DNA of 45,486 nucleotides from Gemmatimonadales bacterium (GCA_025927545.1 JAICLE010000018.1:1-45486); one strand, 5' to 3'; shown: positions 8,457 to 16,800, counted from the stretch's first letter. Notes: generated by a model not told the origin, from the sequence alone. A program made the numbers and translations.

Positions 8457-9450
8457 CCGCCGCCGCCGCACGGGGCACGCGGAGTTCCGCTGCGTCTGTG
8501 GCCACGATCTCAAGAAGTACTGGTCCTACTGCCCGCACTGCGGCCGGGCGCAGCGCTGGCGCGACGCGGGAGATGTGACCGGCGCCGAGTGCTACCGGTG
8601 CGGCTGGGTGGTGTCGGACAGGTTTTCCTGGTGCCCCTGGTGCGACGCGGACATCTACGAGCCGGGCTATTCCAGCGAGACGCCGCTCAAGGCGCCGAAG
8701 GGCTTCCGCATGGATGCCCGCTGCGACTGGGGCTGCGGCGGCGGCGTGCAGTACCCGATGCGGTTCTGCCCCTGGTGCGGGCGGCCGCAGGTCTGGAACG
8801 AGGACGCCCTGTTCGAGGGCGAGTGCCCTCACTGCCATCGCGGGGTGGACGACTGGATGGATGTCTGCCCCTGGTGCGGCCAGGACGCCACCGGGCGCGA
8901 CCTCATCCCTCGCGCCCTCACCCGGGTGCGCCGCCTGCTGCTGGTTTCCCGCATCCGCGACTGGGGGTACCGGGTGCTCCTCCGCCCGGGCATCTCTGGT
9001 GTCGATCCGCACTATCCCAAGATCGTGGAGATCGAGCAGCGCTACGTGCTCGCCAGCCGGCGCCAGGATGAGATCCCGTGGACGATGCTGGTGGGCCTCA
9101 TCACCCACGAGCTGGGCCACAGCTTCCTGTATCACCACTGGGAGTGGACCCGAAGCCGCCGCTTCCGCCGTGCATTCGGCGAGGTGGACAAGGCCTACCG
9201 GGGAATGGACAACACCTGGGTCTACTTCCAGCGCAGCCGGGTGGCCATCGCGCCACGGGACTTTGTCAGCGCCTACGCGCGGAAGCATCCGCAGGAGGAC
9301 TTCGCCGAGGTGTTCCGGTTCTACGTGACCCGCCGAGGCCGGCTGCGCGACCTGTTCGCAGAGTTCGGACAGAAGCGGAAGGGCGTGCTGCTGTACGAGA
9401 AGTTCCTGGTGCTGCACGATTTCGTGCGGGCGCTGCGGGGGTGGGGATGA
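8443..9450 (+). CDS. Four-zinc-ribbon putative metallopeptidase (HELGH)
   Basis: The 335-residue protein begins with four consecutive zinc knuckle pairs: C17/C19 with C30/C33, C50/C53 with C64/C67, C94/C98 with C109/C112, and C128/C131 with C142/C145, each second half being CPxC. The C-terminal half carries THELGHSFLYHH, with the HExxH zinc site at residues 222-226 and a downstream acidic helix HPQEDFAEVF that could supply the third ligand (E285 or E289), the pattern of gluzincin peptidases. There is no signal peptide, so it should act in the cytoplasm. It starts within the end of the ATP-grasp gene. The pairing suggests that one enzyme makes a bond and the other trims or recognises the product; this is inference. 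The repeat element begins immediately after its stop. Confidence 0.82.
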   Translation: MAAPSRRRRTGHAEFRCVCGHDLKKYWSYCPHCGRAQRWRDAGDVTGAECYRCGWVVSDRFSWCPWCDADIYEPGYSSETPLKAPKGFRMDARCDWGCGGGVQYPMRFCPWCGRPQVWNEDALFEGECPHCHRGVDDWMDVCPWCGQDATGRDLIPRALTRVRRLLLVSRIRDWGYRVLLRPGISGVDPHYPKIVEIEQRYVLASRRQDEIPWTMLVGLITHELGHSFLYHHWEWTRSRRFRRAFGEVDKAYRGMDNTWVYFQRSRVAIAPRDFVSAYARKHPQEDFAEVFRFYVTRRGRLRDLFAEFGQKRKGVLLYEKFLVLHDFVRALRGWG

Positions 9451-9451
9451 G

Positions 9452-9740
9452 GGCGGAAGAAGGGAAGGACGGAAGGAGGGAAGGAGGGAACGTTGCATCC
9501 GGGCGGCACTGTCAACCCGAGCAGCGCGAGGGATCTACACGGCCGGAATCGAGCCCCGTCCCGGAGGTCGAACTCGGCCCGGCCGTGTAGATCCCTCGCT
9601 CCGCTCGGGATGACAGCCCCGAATCATCGGCTCTTCGGCTCGCCGCCTGCCGTCCTTCCATCTCTCCGCCCTTCCGCGCTTCCGTCCTCCCGTCTCTCCG
9701 CCTTTCCGTCCTTCCACCGTTCCGTCTTTCCGTCTTCCAG
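9452..9740. repeat. Palindromic repeat element, copy 1, with purine/pyrimidine flanks
   Basis: The core 9509-9616 is an imperfect palindrome: about 38-bp arms beginning ctgtcaacccgagcagcg and ending cgctcgggatgacag around a 32-bp centre. The shared unit extends left to 9491 (cgttgcatccgggcggca). The left flank 9452-9490 is a purine run of ggaagga-type units; the right flank 9651-9740 is a run of tccttcc/tccgtc-type units, its complement. A second copy in opposite orientation lies at 24988-25246. It sits between two convergent genes, and its right flank runs into the 3' end of the FAD oxidoreductase gene. Confidence 0.85.
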
Positions 9741-11327
9741 CACCTCCATCGCCGCGTTGCGCCCGTTGATGCCGATGACGCTCCCGCCCGGATGCGTCCC
9801 CGCCCCGCAAAGGAAGACGCCCGGCATCGGGGTCCTCGCCGCCAGCCGCCGGTCCCACATCTGATCGGGCAGGATCTCGCCCTGAAAGATGTGTCCGCCG
9901 GTGAGACCCACGCGCTGCTCGATGTCCGGCGGCCCGAGCACCTCGAGCGCGATGATCGCCGCCGGCAGGTTGCTGCAGAAGCGCGCGAGGGAGCCTATCA
10001 CGGTGCGACCCACCTCGTCGCGCCGGGTGTCCCAGTCACCCTCGCGGAACTGGTGCGGCACGTACTGGGCGAAGACGCTCAGTGTGTGCACGCCCTGCGG
10101 CGCGATGCTCGGGTCGAACACGGTCTGCAGGTACAGCTCGTTCCACGTGCGGGGCGGCAGGACGCCCTCGTTGGCGAGGCGGTGGAAGTCCCGCCACTCC
10201 GGCTTGGTGAGCGGCGTGTTGATCTGCCCCGTGTGGTGCGGCTCGCGCGTGCCCGGCCGCGCGGTGAAGTTCGGCAGCTCGGTGAGCGTCAGATTGACCT
10301 TGACCGTGATCCCCTTCATCGGGATCGCTCGCACCCGCTCCGCCCACGCCTCGTCGGCGTTCGGGCCCAGCAGCGCGAGCGTCACGCGGGGGTCGGCGTT
10401 CGAGACCACTCGCGGCGCCCGGATCCGCTCGCCCGAGGCCAGTTCCACGCCCTGGCCCGGGAGGATCCGGGCAACCGGCACGCCCGCCGCCACCGTCGCC
10501 CCCGCCTCCCGTGCGATGTCGCAGAGGAGAAACGAGACCATCCCCATCCCGCCCTCGACATACCCCCAGGTGCCCGGCTGCCCGTCCATCCGCCCGGACG
10601 CGTGGTGATACCAGACCGACGCGGTGCCCGGATCGTGGGGGCTCGCGTTGGTCCCGATGACGCCCTGACCCAGATAGGCGAGCTGCAGTCGCTCGTCCTC
10701 CAGGTAGCGCTCCGCCAGCTCCACCATCGACCACTCGAACAGGAGCCGCCGCGCCTCCGCGTCGCCGCCGAGCCGCCGCTCGATCGACTCGCGCGTGGGC
10801 GACGGGCCAATCCACATATCGTCGGGTCCGTCCGGTCGAAGTGCGTCCCGGAGTCGCCGTTTGACGCCCTGCATCGCGCGCCAACCAGCGAGGTCGCGAG
10901 GGGCAAAGCGCTGGATCTCCGCCTCGCAGCGCTCGTCGTCGTTCCAGAGCTGAATGCTGCTGCCGTCCTCGAACGGCACGAACATTCCTCCCACCGCCGG
11001 CATCCACCGGAAGCCGTGGCCGTCGAGATCGAGCTCGCGCATCACGAGCGGATGCAGCAGCCCCACCACGTAGGCGCAGGGCGACATCCGCACGCCGGGC
11101 CACGGCTCATCGAGCGTGCAGGCCCCGCCCACGCGTTCCCGGGCCTCCAGGACGAGGACACGCTGCCCCGCCCGGGCCAGGTACGCGGCGCACGCGAGCC
11201 CGTTGTGCCCCGCCCCGACCACGATGACGTCCCACGGCCGCCCGGCCAGCGCGCGCACCGGCTCCGGCAGGCCGATCCGGCCGAGCACTGCGGCCGCAGC
11301 ACTGTGCCGGCGCGCCGTGCTAGCCAC
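9624..11327 (-). CDS. FAD-dependent oxidoreductase, phytoene-desaturase/PYROXD2-like
   Basis: The 567-residue product has an N-terminal dinucleotide-binding motif VIVVGAGHNGLACAAYLARAG (about 34-54) and the ELxAR-type LEARERVGGACT segment typical of the carotenoid desaturase/amine oxidase group, with a C-terminal FAD motif (GVFLCGAGTHPGGSVIGINGRNAA). The length and the GHNGL signature match PYROXD2-like proteins rather than true phytoene desaturases. The substrate is unknown. The last ~37 residues (EDGKTERWKDGKAERRED and on) are encoded by the ggaaggac-type tandem repeat and look like a run-in of the repeat rather than native sequence. Its start overlaps the DUF2182 stop by eight bases, so it is the last gene of a DUF1326-DUF2182-oxidoreductase operon. 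Confidence 0.88.
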   Translation of the reverse strand: MASTARRHSAAAAVLGRIGLPEPVRALAGRPWDVIVVGAGHNGLACAAYLARAGQRVLVLEARERVGGACTLDEPWPGVRMSPCAYVVGLLHPLVMRELDLDGHGFRWMPAVGGMFVPFEDGSSIQLWNDDERCEAEIQRFAPRDLAGWRAMQGVKRRLRDALRPDGPDDMWIGPSPTRESIERRLGGDAEARRLLFEWSMVELAERYLEDERLQLAYLGQGVIGTNASPHDPGTASVWYHHASGRMDGQPGTWGYVEGGMGMVSFLLCDIAREAGATVAAGVPVARILPGQGVELASGERIRAPRVVSNADPRVTLALLGPNADEAWAERVRAIPMKGITVKVNLTLTELPNFTARPGTREPHHTGQINTPLTKPEWRDFHRLANEGVLPPRTWNELYLQTVFDPSIAPQGVHTLSVFAQYVPHQFREGDWDTRRDEVGRTVIGSLARFCSNLPAAIIALEVLGPPDIEQRVGLTGGHIFQGEILPDQMWDRRLAARTPMPGVFLCGAGTHPGGSVIGINGRNAAMEVLEDGKTERWKDGKAERREDGSAEGRRDGRTAGGEPKSR

Positions 11328-12072
11328 GAAGCACCCACATCCCCCAGGCCACCAGCACCACGCCGGCCACCTGCCCTGCCCGCTCGCCGCCCGGCAGCAG
11401 CTTCTCGACCAGCACGAAGCCGGCGATCGCGGCCACCCACAGCAGGTTCATCACCCCGGCGACGAACAGCAGCGCCATCAAGAGCCAACAGCAGCCCACG
11501 CAGTAGCTTCCGTGGCGCATGCCCATCCTCAGCGCACCCCACCCGCCCTCACGCCACTCGGATGCGAAGAAGCCGAGGGGGGAGCGGCAGTGGCTCAGGC
11601 AGGCGCCCTTGAGTGGCGTCCACTGATAGATGCCGGCCGCCAGCAGCAGCCCGCCGCCAAGGAGCGGGCTCGCGCTGGCCATCGTCGGCGACAGCAGCGC
11701 CGCCCGGTGCAGAGCCCATTGCGCCGACGCCGCCACCACCGCGTACGCTGTCCAGACGAGCAGATACCCCAGCGTAAACACGGCAGGTGATGCTGCGGCC
11801 ACCGCCTGCAGACGGCGGCGGCGCGTGACGCCGGCGAAGAGCAGGATGGCCGGGGCCGCCGACGGAATCATCATCGCGACCATCATCACCGTCCACATCG
11901 CGATGAGCCAGCCGAGCCCCGCTCGACCCTCCATGCCCGGCATGGCGATCGCCGCGTGGGCCGGCATCTCGGCCATGTGAGCCACATGCGCCCACGCGAA
12001 CGCGGCGAGGCACAGGAGCCCCGCCGCGACGACCGTTCGGTCCCGCCGAGCCAGCGCTTCCGGTATCCCTAT
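11320..12072 (-). CDS. DUF2182 predicted metal-binding integral membrane protein
   Basis: The family is recognised from the multi-helix pattern and conserved segments: WTVMMVAMMIPSAAP, GYLLVWTAYA, GIYQWTPLKGACLSHCRSP, and MGMRHGSYCVGCCWLLMALLFVAGVMN. A Met/His-rich extracytoplasmic loop (HVAHMAEMPAHAAIAMPGM) and clustered cysteines suggest metal, perhaps copper, binding. About seven membrane helices are visible. No ATG, GTG or TTG occurs in frame before the first helix within the last 120 bases of the upstream gene. The reported start uses ATA at 12072, which overlaps the TAG stop of the DUF1326 gene in the position where ATGA overlaps usually occur; CTG at 12054 is an alternative. The true start is uncertain, but the product call is sound. 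Confidence 0.78.
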   Translation of the reverse strand: MGIPEALARRDRTVVAAGLLCLAAFAWAHVAHMAEMPAHAAIAMPGMEGRAGLGWLIAMWTVMMVAMMIPSAAPAILLFAGVTRRRRLQAVAAASPAVFTLGYLLVWTAYAVVAASAQWALHRAALLSPTMASASPLLGGGLLLAAGIYQWTPLKGACLSHCRSPLGFFASEWREGGWGALRMGMRHGSYCVGCCWLLMALLFVAGVMNLLWVAAIAGFVLVEKLLPGGERAGQVAGVVLVAWGMWVLRG

Positions 12073-12728
12073 GACTGGTTGCTCCAGGTGGGCGTGGAGT
12101 AGCTGGCAAATCCACCGGGATGCCTGAACCGGATCTGACCATGCTCGCAGAACATCGTCGCTGTCGAGGTGATATTGCCGACGTCCCAGAAGAAACCGCC
12201 CTTGGGGTAGACGATCTGCACCTCCTTCTCCGCTCCGGAGACGGCGTCGCGGATCGGCGTCTGCGCCAGCTCGAGCACGCCAGGGATGCGGTAGGAGGAC
12301 TTCGTGCCGTTGACCGTCATCTCGATCGGCGCGCGCACCGGCCCGTCGAGGGAGCCAATGGTGCCGGCGAGCGCCTCGAACGGCATTCCCCCGGCCTGCC
12401 CGGAGAGGATCATCGCCATGGCGTCGACTTGCTCCTGCGTGCCCGCGTCGATGAAGACCGCGACGCGGCCGTTCCCCTCGTGGATCGCCTTGGGATACAT
12501 GGCGGCGATGACGAACTTGACGCCCGCGAGCGACACGTCGCCGTACCGCCCGTCCCCCACCTGGCCGCCGATCAACGCCTCGCACGGGCCCTTATCCGGA
12601 AAGCCGCCGAACTGGCAATTGCAGCCGTGGCTGCAGTTGCACGCCTCGATATTGTGCACGGTGATGCGGTACGGTACGCGGGAGCCGGTCGCGAGCTCCG
12701 GCGCCCAGGCGACGGTCTGCGGTGCCAT
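12069..12728 (-). CDS. DUF1326 domain protein
   Basis: This 219-residue protein has the DUF1326 hallmark near residue 29, EACNCSHGCNCQFGG, a closely spaced cysteine cluster, followed by GPCEAL and a mainly beta domain. Members are soluble and of unknown biochemical role, and are often encoded next to DUF2182 membrane proteins, as here. The start is secure: AGGAGG lies about seven bases upstream of ATG 12728. It is the first gene of the operon and is divergent from alaX, sharing a 104-bp upstream region. The cysteine cluster and the DUF2182 neighbour suggest a metal-handling pair; the substrate metal is inference. Confidence 0.88.
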   Translation of the reverse strand: MAPQTVAWAPELATGSRVPYRITVHNIEACNCSHGCNCQFGGFPDKGPCEALIGGQVGDGRYGDVSLAGVKFVIAAMYPKAIHEGNGRVAVFIDAGTQEQVDAMAMILSGQAGGMPFEALAGTIGSLDGPVRAPIEMTVNGTKSSYRIPGVLELAQTPIRDAVSGAEKEVQIVYPKGGFFWDVGNITSTATMFCEHGQIRFRHPGGFASYSTPTWSNQS

Positions 12729-12832
12729 GGCGAACCTCCTGTGTTCAGGCGTAGGGACACCCGTGACCCGGTCGTGCCGCCAATATGTAATCCCGTACCC
12801 GAACCGGGAAGGCGCCGATTAGAATACGCCCG

Positions 12833-14023
12833 ATGAGCGAGCGCCTCTACTACACCGACGCCTACCGCACCGAGTTCGACGCGGCCGTCGTCGCCCGGGC
12901 CGATGAGGGCCGCCGCGTTTACCTCGATCGCACGGCCTTCTATCCGACGTCCGGTGGCCAGCCGTTCGATACCGGAGACCTTGGCGGCGTCGAGGTCGTC
13001 GACGTCGTGGACGAAGGTGAACGGATCGCCCACCTCCTTGCCGGCCCGGTGGCAGGCGAGCGGCTCCATGGCCGGGTGAACTGGACGCGCCGCTTCGACC
13101 ACATGCAGCAGCATACCGGCCAGCACGTCCTCTCAGCCGTCATCGCGCAACTGTTCCACGCCGAGACGCTGAGCGTGCACTTCGGCCGCGATGCCTCGAC
13201 GCTCGATCTGGCCATCGCGAGCTTCTCGTACGACGACCTGGTGAAGGCGGAGGCAAGCGCCAATGAGGTGGTGACCGAGGACCGCCCGGTACGGGTGAGC
13301 TTCGAGGAGGCTTCCGCGGCCGGCGGGCTCCGGAAGGCATCCGGCCGCGACGGCGTGCTCCGGATCGTCACGATCGAGGACCTGGACCGGAGTGCCTGCG
13401 GCGGCACCCATGTGCGCACGACCGGCCAGATCGGGCCGATCCTGATCGACGGGGTGGAACGCGTGAAGCAGCTCGTCAGGCTGGAGTTTCGGTGCGGAGC
13501 ACGGGCCGTGCGGCGCGCCCGGGCGGACGCCGATCTCCTCGATTCGCTCGCCGCGTCGCACTCGGCGAGGCCCGACGAGCTGCCAGCACTGCTCGAGAGC
13601 CGCCGCGCCGAGCTCAAGGCGGCCAATGCCGCGCGCCATGAGCTCGAGGAGATGCTGGCCCGCTATCGCGCGCGGGAGCTCTACGCCTCGGCCACGCCGG
13701 ACGCGGGTGGCCGGCGTGTAGCGGTGCTGCGCGAGGCGCGCGGTCCGGTGGAGCGCCTCCGCCCCCTCGCCCTGGCATTCGCCGCACTGCCGGCCGGAGT
13801 GCTGCTGGCGTCAACCGCAGATCCGCCCGCGGTCATCCTCGGCGCGGCCGCGGATACCGGAGCGGACGCGGGACGAGTGCTCAAGGCCGCGCTCCAACGG
13901 GCCGGCGGACGCGGCGGCGGCAATGCGCGACTGGCGCAGGGAAGCGTCGGCGACGCGAAGGCGCTCGACGGCGTCCTCGAGCTGGTGCTGGCGGCTCTGA
14001 CCGGAGGCAGTCCCGCGACCTGA
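12833..14023 (+). CDS. Alanyl-tRNA editing protein, AlaX-L type
   Basis: The 396-residue product resembles the editing and C-terminal parts of alanyl-tRNA synthetase without the synthetase core. It deacylates Ser-tRNA(Ala) or Gly-tRNA(Ala). The zinc-site motif HTGQH is at 94-98 and the second pair C189/H193 lies in SACGGTH. The N-terminal RTAFYPTSGGQPFDTG stretch is characteristic of the family. A helical linker follows (about 245-280), then a DHHA1-like C-terminal domain with GGRGGGNARLAQG, which marks the long AlaX subfamily. ATG 12833 begins a plausible MSERLYYTDAY N-terminus. It acts in the cytoplasm and is a single gene. Confidence 0.92.
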   Translation: MSERLYYTDAYRTEFDAAVVARADEGRRVYLDRTAFYPTSGGQPFDTGDLGGVEVVDVVDEGERIAHLLAGPVAGERLHGRVNWTRRFDHMQQHTGQHVLSAVIAQLFHAETLSVHFGRDASTLDLAIASFSYDDLVKAEASANEVVTEDRPVRVSFEEASAAGGLRKASGRDGVLRIVTIEDLDRSACGGTHVRTTGQIGPILIDGVERVKQLVRLEFRCGARAVRRARADADLLDSLAASHSARPDELPALLESRRAELKAANAARHELEEMLARYRARELYASATPDAGGRRVAVLREARGPVERLRPLALAFAALPAGVLLASTADPPAVILGAAADTGADAGRVLKAALQRAGGRGGGNARLAQGSVGDAKALDGVLELVLAALTGGSPAT

Positions 14024-14063
14024 GACTCGGTGCGGATCGGGTCTGGAGGTCGGGCCTGGTGGG

Positions 14064-14501
14064 CTACTGGTAAACCCGTCCCTCGTGTCTGATCCACCCC
14101 GCCTCGTGCCGCCCCTCGGCGTCACGATGGGTCCAGTGGATCACACCGCCCCTGTCGTTCCACTCGTACACGCCCCGAATCTCCACCGAATCGCCCGGCG
14201 CCAGCGGAACCCGCGGCGCGAGCTCGAGGTTGTGCGCCACCAGCACGCTCGTCCCCCCCTCCACTCGCACGAGAAAGCGCTCGTGCCGCGACCCCGCCAC
14301 ATCGTTCTTCAGCACGCGCGTCACCCGGCCGCCGGTCTCCACCTCCACATTCGACCGGCCCGCCCGAAACGCTTGCGTGACCATGGAACGAGTCCCAGTG
14401 GCGGGTGCAGGGGCCGGAGCGGATCGGAGGAGGTAGAGCGCAGCGATGACGGCGAGGGCGATGCCGGCCTGAAGCGTACGGCGGAGGGGCCTATTGGTCA
14501 C
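14064..14501 (-). CDS. DUF3465 domain protein with N-terminal membrane anchor
   Basis: This 145-residue protein starts with a hydrophobic segment (LQAGIALAVIAALYLL), either a signal anchor or an uncleaved signal, so the rest is extracytoplasmic. The conserved domain is recognised from HNLELAPRVPLAPGDSVE and YEWNDRGGVIHWTHRD, the DUF3465 pattern, which resembles a small OB-like fold. Function is unknown. Its start overlaps the preceding D,D-carboxypeptidase gene by 11 bases, so it is the second gene of that unit and may be co-expressed for an envelope role. Confidence 0.88.
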   Translation of the reverse strand: MTNRPLRRTLQAGIALAVIAALYLLRSAPAPAPATGTRSMVTQAFRAGRSNVEVETGGRVTRVLKNDVAGSRHERFLVRVEGGTSVLVAHNLELAPRVPLAPGDSVEIRGVYEWNDRGGVIHWTHRDAEGRHEAGWIRHEGRVYQ

Positions 14502-15981
14502 TCGGGGTGCTGGTGCCTCCCATGTGCGTCTCGAGCGCGCCGCGGAGGTCCACGCCCTCGGCGCCGAGGAGCCGGAACAGCTCCCACTCCGCGGCCCGTG
14601 CCTGGTGGATGCGGCGGCCGTTGTACATCAGCGAGAGGACCAGGATGCCGTCAGACCGCCCAAGATAGCCCGCGAGCGTCGCCGCGTCATCCAGGGTGCC
14701 GGTCTTGGCGTGCACCACGCCCCGGGTCATTCCCTGCCGCAGGCGACGCAGAGTACCGGTGCCGTTGGCCGGCAGCAGCAGCGGGAACTGCTGATTTCCC
14801 GCGAGCTGAGGGTAGCGGGCGAGGTACAGGACCTGGGTGAGCGGACTGATCCGGTTGAGCTCGCTCAGCCCGCTCCCGTCCACGAGCGACACCCGCGCCG
14901 ATGGCCCGACCACACGGCGCACATGATCGGTGACGAGCGCGGGTCCCGTGGTCTGGCTGCCGGCGCCCCACTGGAGCATCAGCTCGGCGCCGATGTTGAG
15001 ACTCCGGCGATTTACTTCTGTGGCCATGCTGTCGAAGGTGGCCGACTCGACTTGCGCCAGCACCAGCGGAGCACCCCCCGCGATCACAACCGGTCCTCCC
15101 GGCGCGACCCACTGGATCCCGGCGCGCTCCAGCGCCGCGGCCCAGGCCACCGCCAGCACCCGCGACGGCTCGTAGGCAACGGCCGAGAATCCCACCGGCC
15201 GGCGGAAAAGCCCGATGGTTCCGCTCAACGTCCAGCCGCCGTCGGCGTTGGGGCGGAGCCGGAGGCGGCCGCCGCTGCCGCTCACCGTGGCGGCCTCCAT
15301 CCGCACCAGGCGCTCGACCCCATCCGGATACGCGCTCACCAGGGTCGGCGGCGCGCCGGTGTCTCGGCCCGGCCGGTAGGTCAGCGAGATGGTGTTCTCA
15401 TGGAGGGTGACGGGCCCGATTGGCGGGGCGTAGAGCTGGCCCTCGAAGTCCGCCGCCCAGACCGTGGGGTAGCTCGAGGTGGCGGGGCCGGTGGGACTCA
15501 TGAGCGCGAGCGGGCCCTGGAGCTGCCGCACGCCCCGGTCACGCAGCCGCCTGGCCAGCTCGCGCAGCGTCGGCCCGCTCCGGCCCGTGCGATCGAGCGT
15601 CGGATCCCCCCCCAGCTCGAGCGCCCATTTCCCCTGCCATCGCCCGGTCGCGGAGTCCAGCACCCCATCGCCCACCACGCGGGTGGTGAGCCGGGAGTCG
15701 CCGCCGACCCGCGCGCGGGTGAAGCCCGTGGTGAACAGCTTCGCGGTGGACGCCGGGATCAGCGCGAGCTCGGGACTCACGCTCCAGAGAATCCGGCCGT
15801 CCATGGTGCCGATCGCCACGCCCCACTGGCCGTGACCGCCGGTGCGCTCCGTTGCGCTCCGATACCATGCGTCAAGCGCTACCCGCTCCGCGGACGCGAG
15901 GGTCTGCGCGGCAGCCGGCGACGACCCGAAAGCACCGCACAGAAAAGCTCCGACCAGCGTCCCGAGCAACGAGCGGGGCAT
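14491..15981 (-). CDS. dacB: PBP4-type D-alanyl-D-alanine carboxypeptidase/endopeptidase
   Basis: The 496-residue product is a class C low-molecular-weight penicillin-binding protein (peptidase S13). It has a cleavable signal peptide ending SSPAAAQ near residue 26. The active-site SxxK motif is STAK (S78-K81), the SxN-equivalent is DGSGLSELN, and the third motif is AKTGTL. The large insertion between motifs 1 and 2, typical of PBP4, is present. It trims or cleaves peptidoglycan cross-links in the periplasm. The intergenic region 15982-16137 separates it from the next minus-strand gene upstream and must hold its promoter; I do not see a clear consensus. Confidence 0.93.
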   Translation of the reverse strand: MPRSLLGTLVGAFLCGAFGSSPAAAQTLASAERVALDAWYRSATERTGGHGQWGVAIGTMDGRILWSVSPELALIPASTAKLFTTGFTRARVGGDSRLTTRVVGDGVLDSATGRWQGKWALELGGDPTLDRTGRSGPTLRELARRLRDRGVRQLQGPLALMSPTGPATSSYPTVWAADFEGQLYAPPIGPVTLHENTISLTYRPGRDTGAPPTLVSAYPDGVERLVRMEAATVSGSGGRLRLRPNADGGWTLSGTIGLFRRPVGFSAVAYEPSRVLAVAWAAALERAGIQWVAPGGPVVIAGGAPLVLAQVESATFDSMATEVNRRSLNIGAELMLQWGAGSQTTGPALVTDHVRRVVGPSARVSLVDGSGLSELNRISPLTQVLYLARYPQLAGNQQFPLLLPANGTGTLRRLRQGMTRGVVHAKTGTLDDAATLAGYLGRSDGILVLSLMYNGRRIHQARAAEWELFRLLGAEGVDLRGALETHMGGTSTPSDQ

Positions 15982-16137
15982 AGGTGGCTCGCGGTGAATG
16001 CGGATGAAAGAGAGGGCGACGGACAGGACTCGCTCGCCGGGTTAGGGGCAAGCGCCGAGCCATCGTACAAGTGACTGCATTTCAGCGGGTTACGTTAATC
16101 TTTAGCGACCCGGTACGGGCGTTCTGCCCGATGCGCC

Positions 16138-16800
16138 CTAGACTCCGCCGGCCGCGGCTGCGGGGAAGCCGGCCGGCGTCCCGGCACCGGGCGATTCGAG
16201 CCGGGGTGGCGGCTCGTCGAAGTGGGCCGACAACTCGTCGCTCGCCACCCGCGCCTGCACCCGCTGCATTACCATCTGCGCCGGGCCTGCCGCGAGGGCG
16301 AACTCACGGACATAGTGGTCTGCCGCCACGTTCACCGGCATCAACCCCTTGAGGAGCCACGCGAGCTCGAGCGCGTTCTCGACGTGGGTGGCGATCACCG
16401 CCTCCGACGCTCGGGCACCCGCCATCCGGGCCAGCGCCACCGTGCGCTCCTGGTACACCCGCCGATAGCGATTGAGGTCGAGGACGAGATCGAGCCGGAG
16501 CCGCGCCCACCCCGTCAGCACGGGCAGCTCGGTGGGAGACGGGAGCGTCTTGAGGTCGAGCGCAGTCAGCGTCCGCGCGCGCACTACCTCGTGCATGGCC
16601 TCGGGAACTGCCGTGACGCGGAAGTAGAGATCCAGCGCCTCGAGCGCCGCGACCCGCGGCGCGAACTCGGTGACGAACTGATGGGCCTCGCGGGTATGGA
16701 CGTCGATCAGCGCCTCCCAGCTCGCCGCGTAGGCGACCCGGACCGGGAGGTGAAGCGCGTCGGGGATGCGGCGGAGAGACATCCGGCTGGGGACCGTCAT
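16138..16800 (-). CDS. Hypothetical helical protein, 220 aa
   Basis: I do not recognise this protein. The start is placed at ATG 16800; ATG 16782 (MSLRRIP) is equally possible, and the longer open frame upstream has unconvincing composition. The body is helical and soluble: EALIDVHTREAHQFVTEFAPRVAALEALDLYF, RLRLDLVLDLNRYRRVYQERTVALARM and VIATHVENALELAWLLKGLM. There are no membrane segments, metal motifs or catalytic signatures. The C-terminus is proline/glycine rich. The gene is followed by dacB on the same strand with a 156-bp gap. An all-helical scaffold or regulator is possible but unsupported. Confidence 0.6.
   Translation of the reverse strand: MTVPSRMSLRRIPDALHLPVRVAYAASWEALIDVHTREAHQFVTEFAPRVAALEALDLYFRVTAVPEAMHEVVRARTLTALDLKTLPSPTELPVLTGWARLRLDLVLDLNRYRRVYQERTVALARMAGARASEAVIATHVENALELAWLLKGLMPVNVAADHYVREFALAAGPAQMVMQRVQARVASDELSAHFDEPPPRLESPGAGTPAGFPAAAAGGV

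Noticed and set aside
8443-9450. Reading the zinc-ribbon protein as a transcription factor
   Set aside because: The HELGH site with a downstream acidic helix points to a peptidase; the ribbons may serve binding but no DNA-binding domain is evident.
16190-16230. A ttcgagcc-like segment resembling a tRNA T-arm
   Set aside because: No matching acceptor stem or anticodon arm can be built around it, and it lies within a coding frame. No tRNA was found elsewhere.
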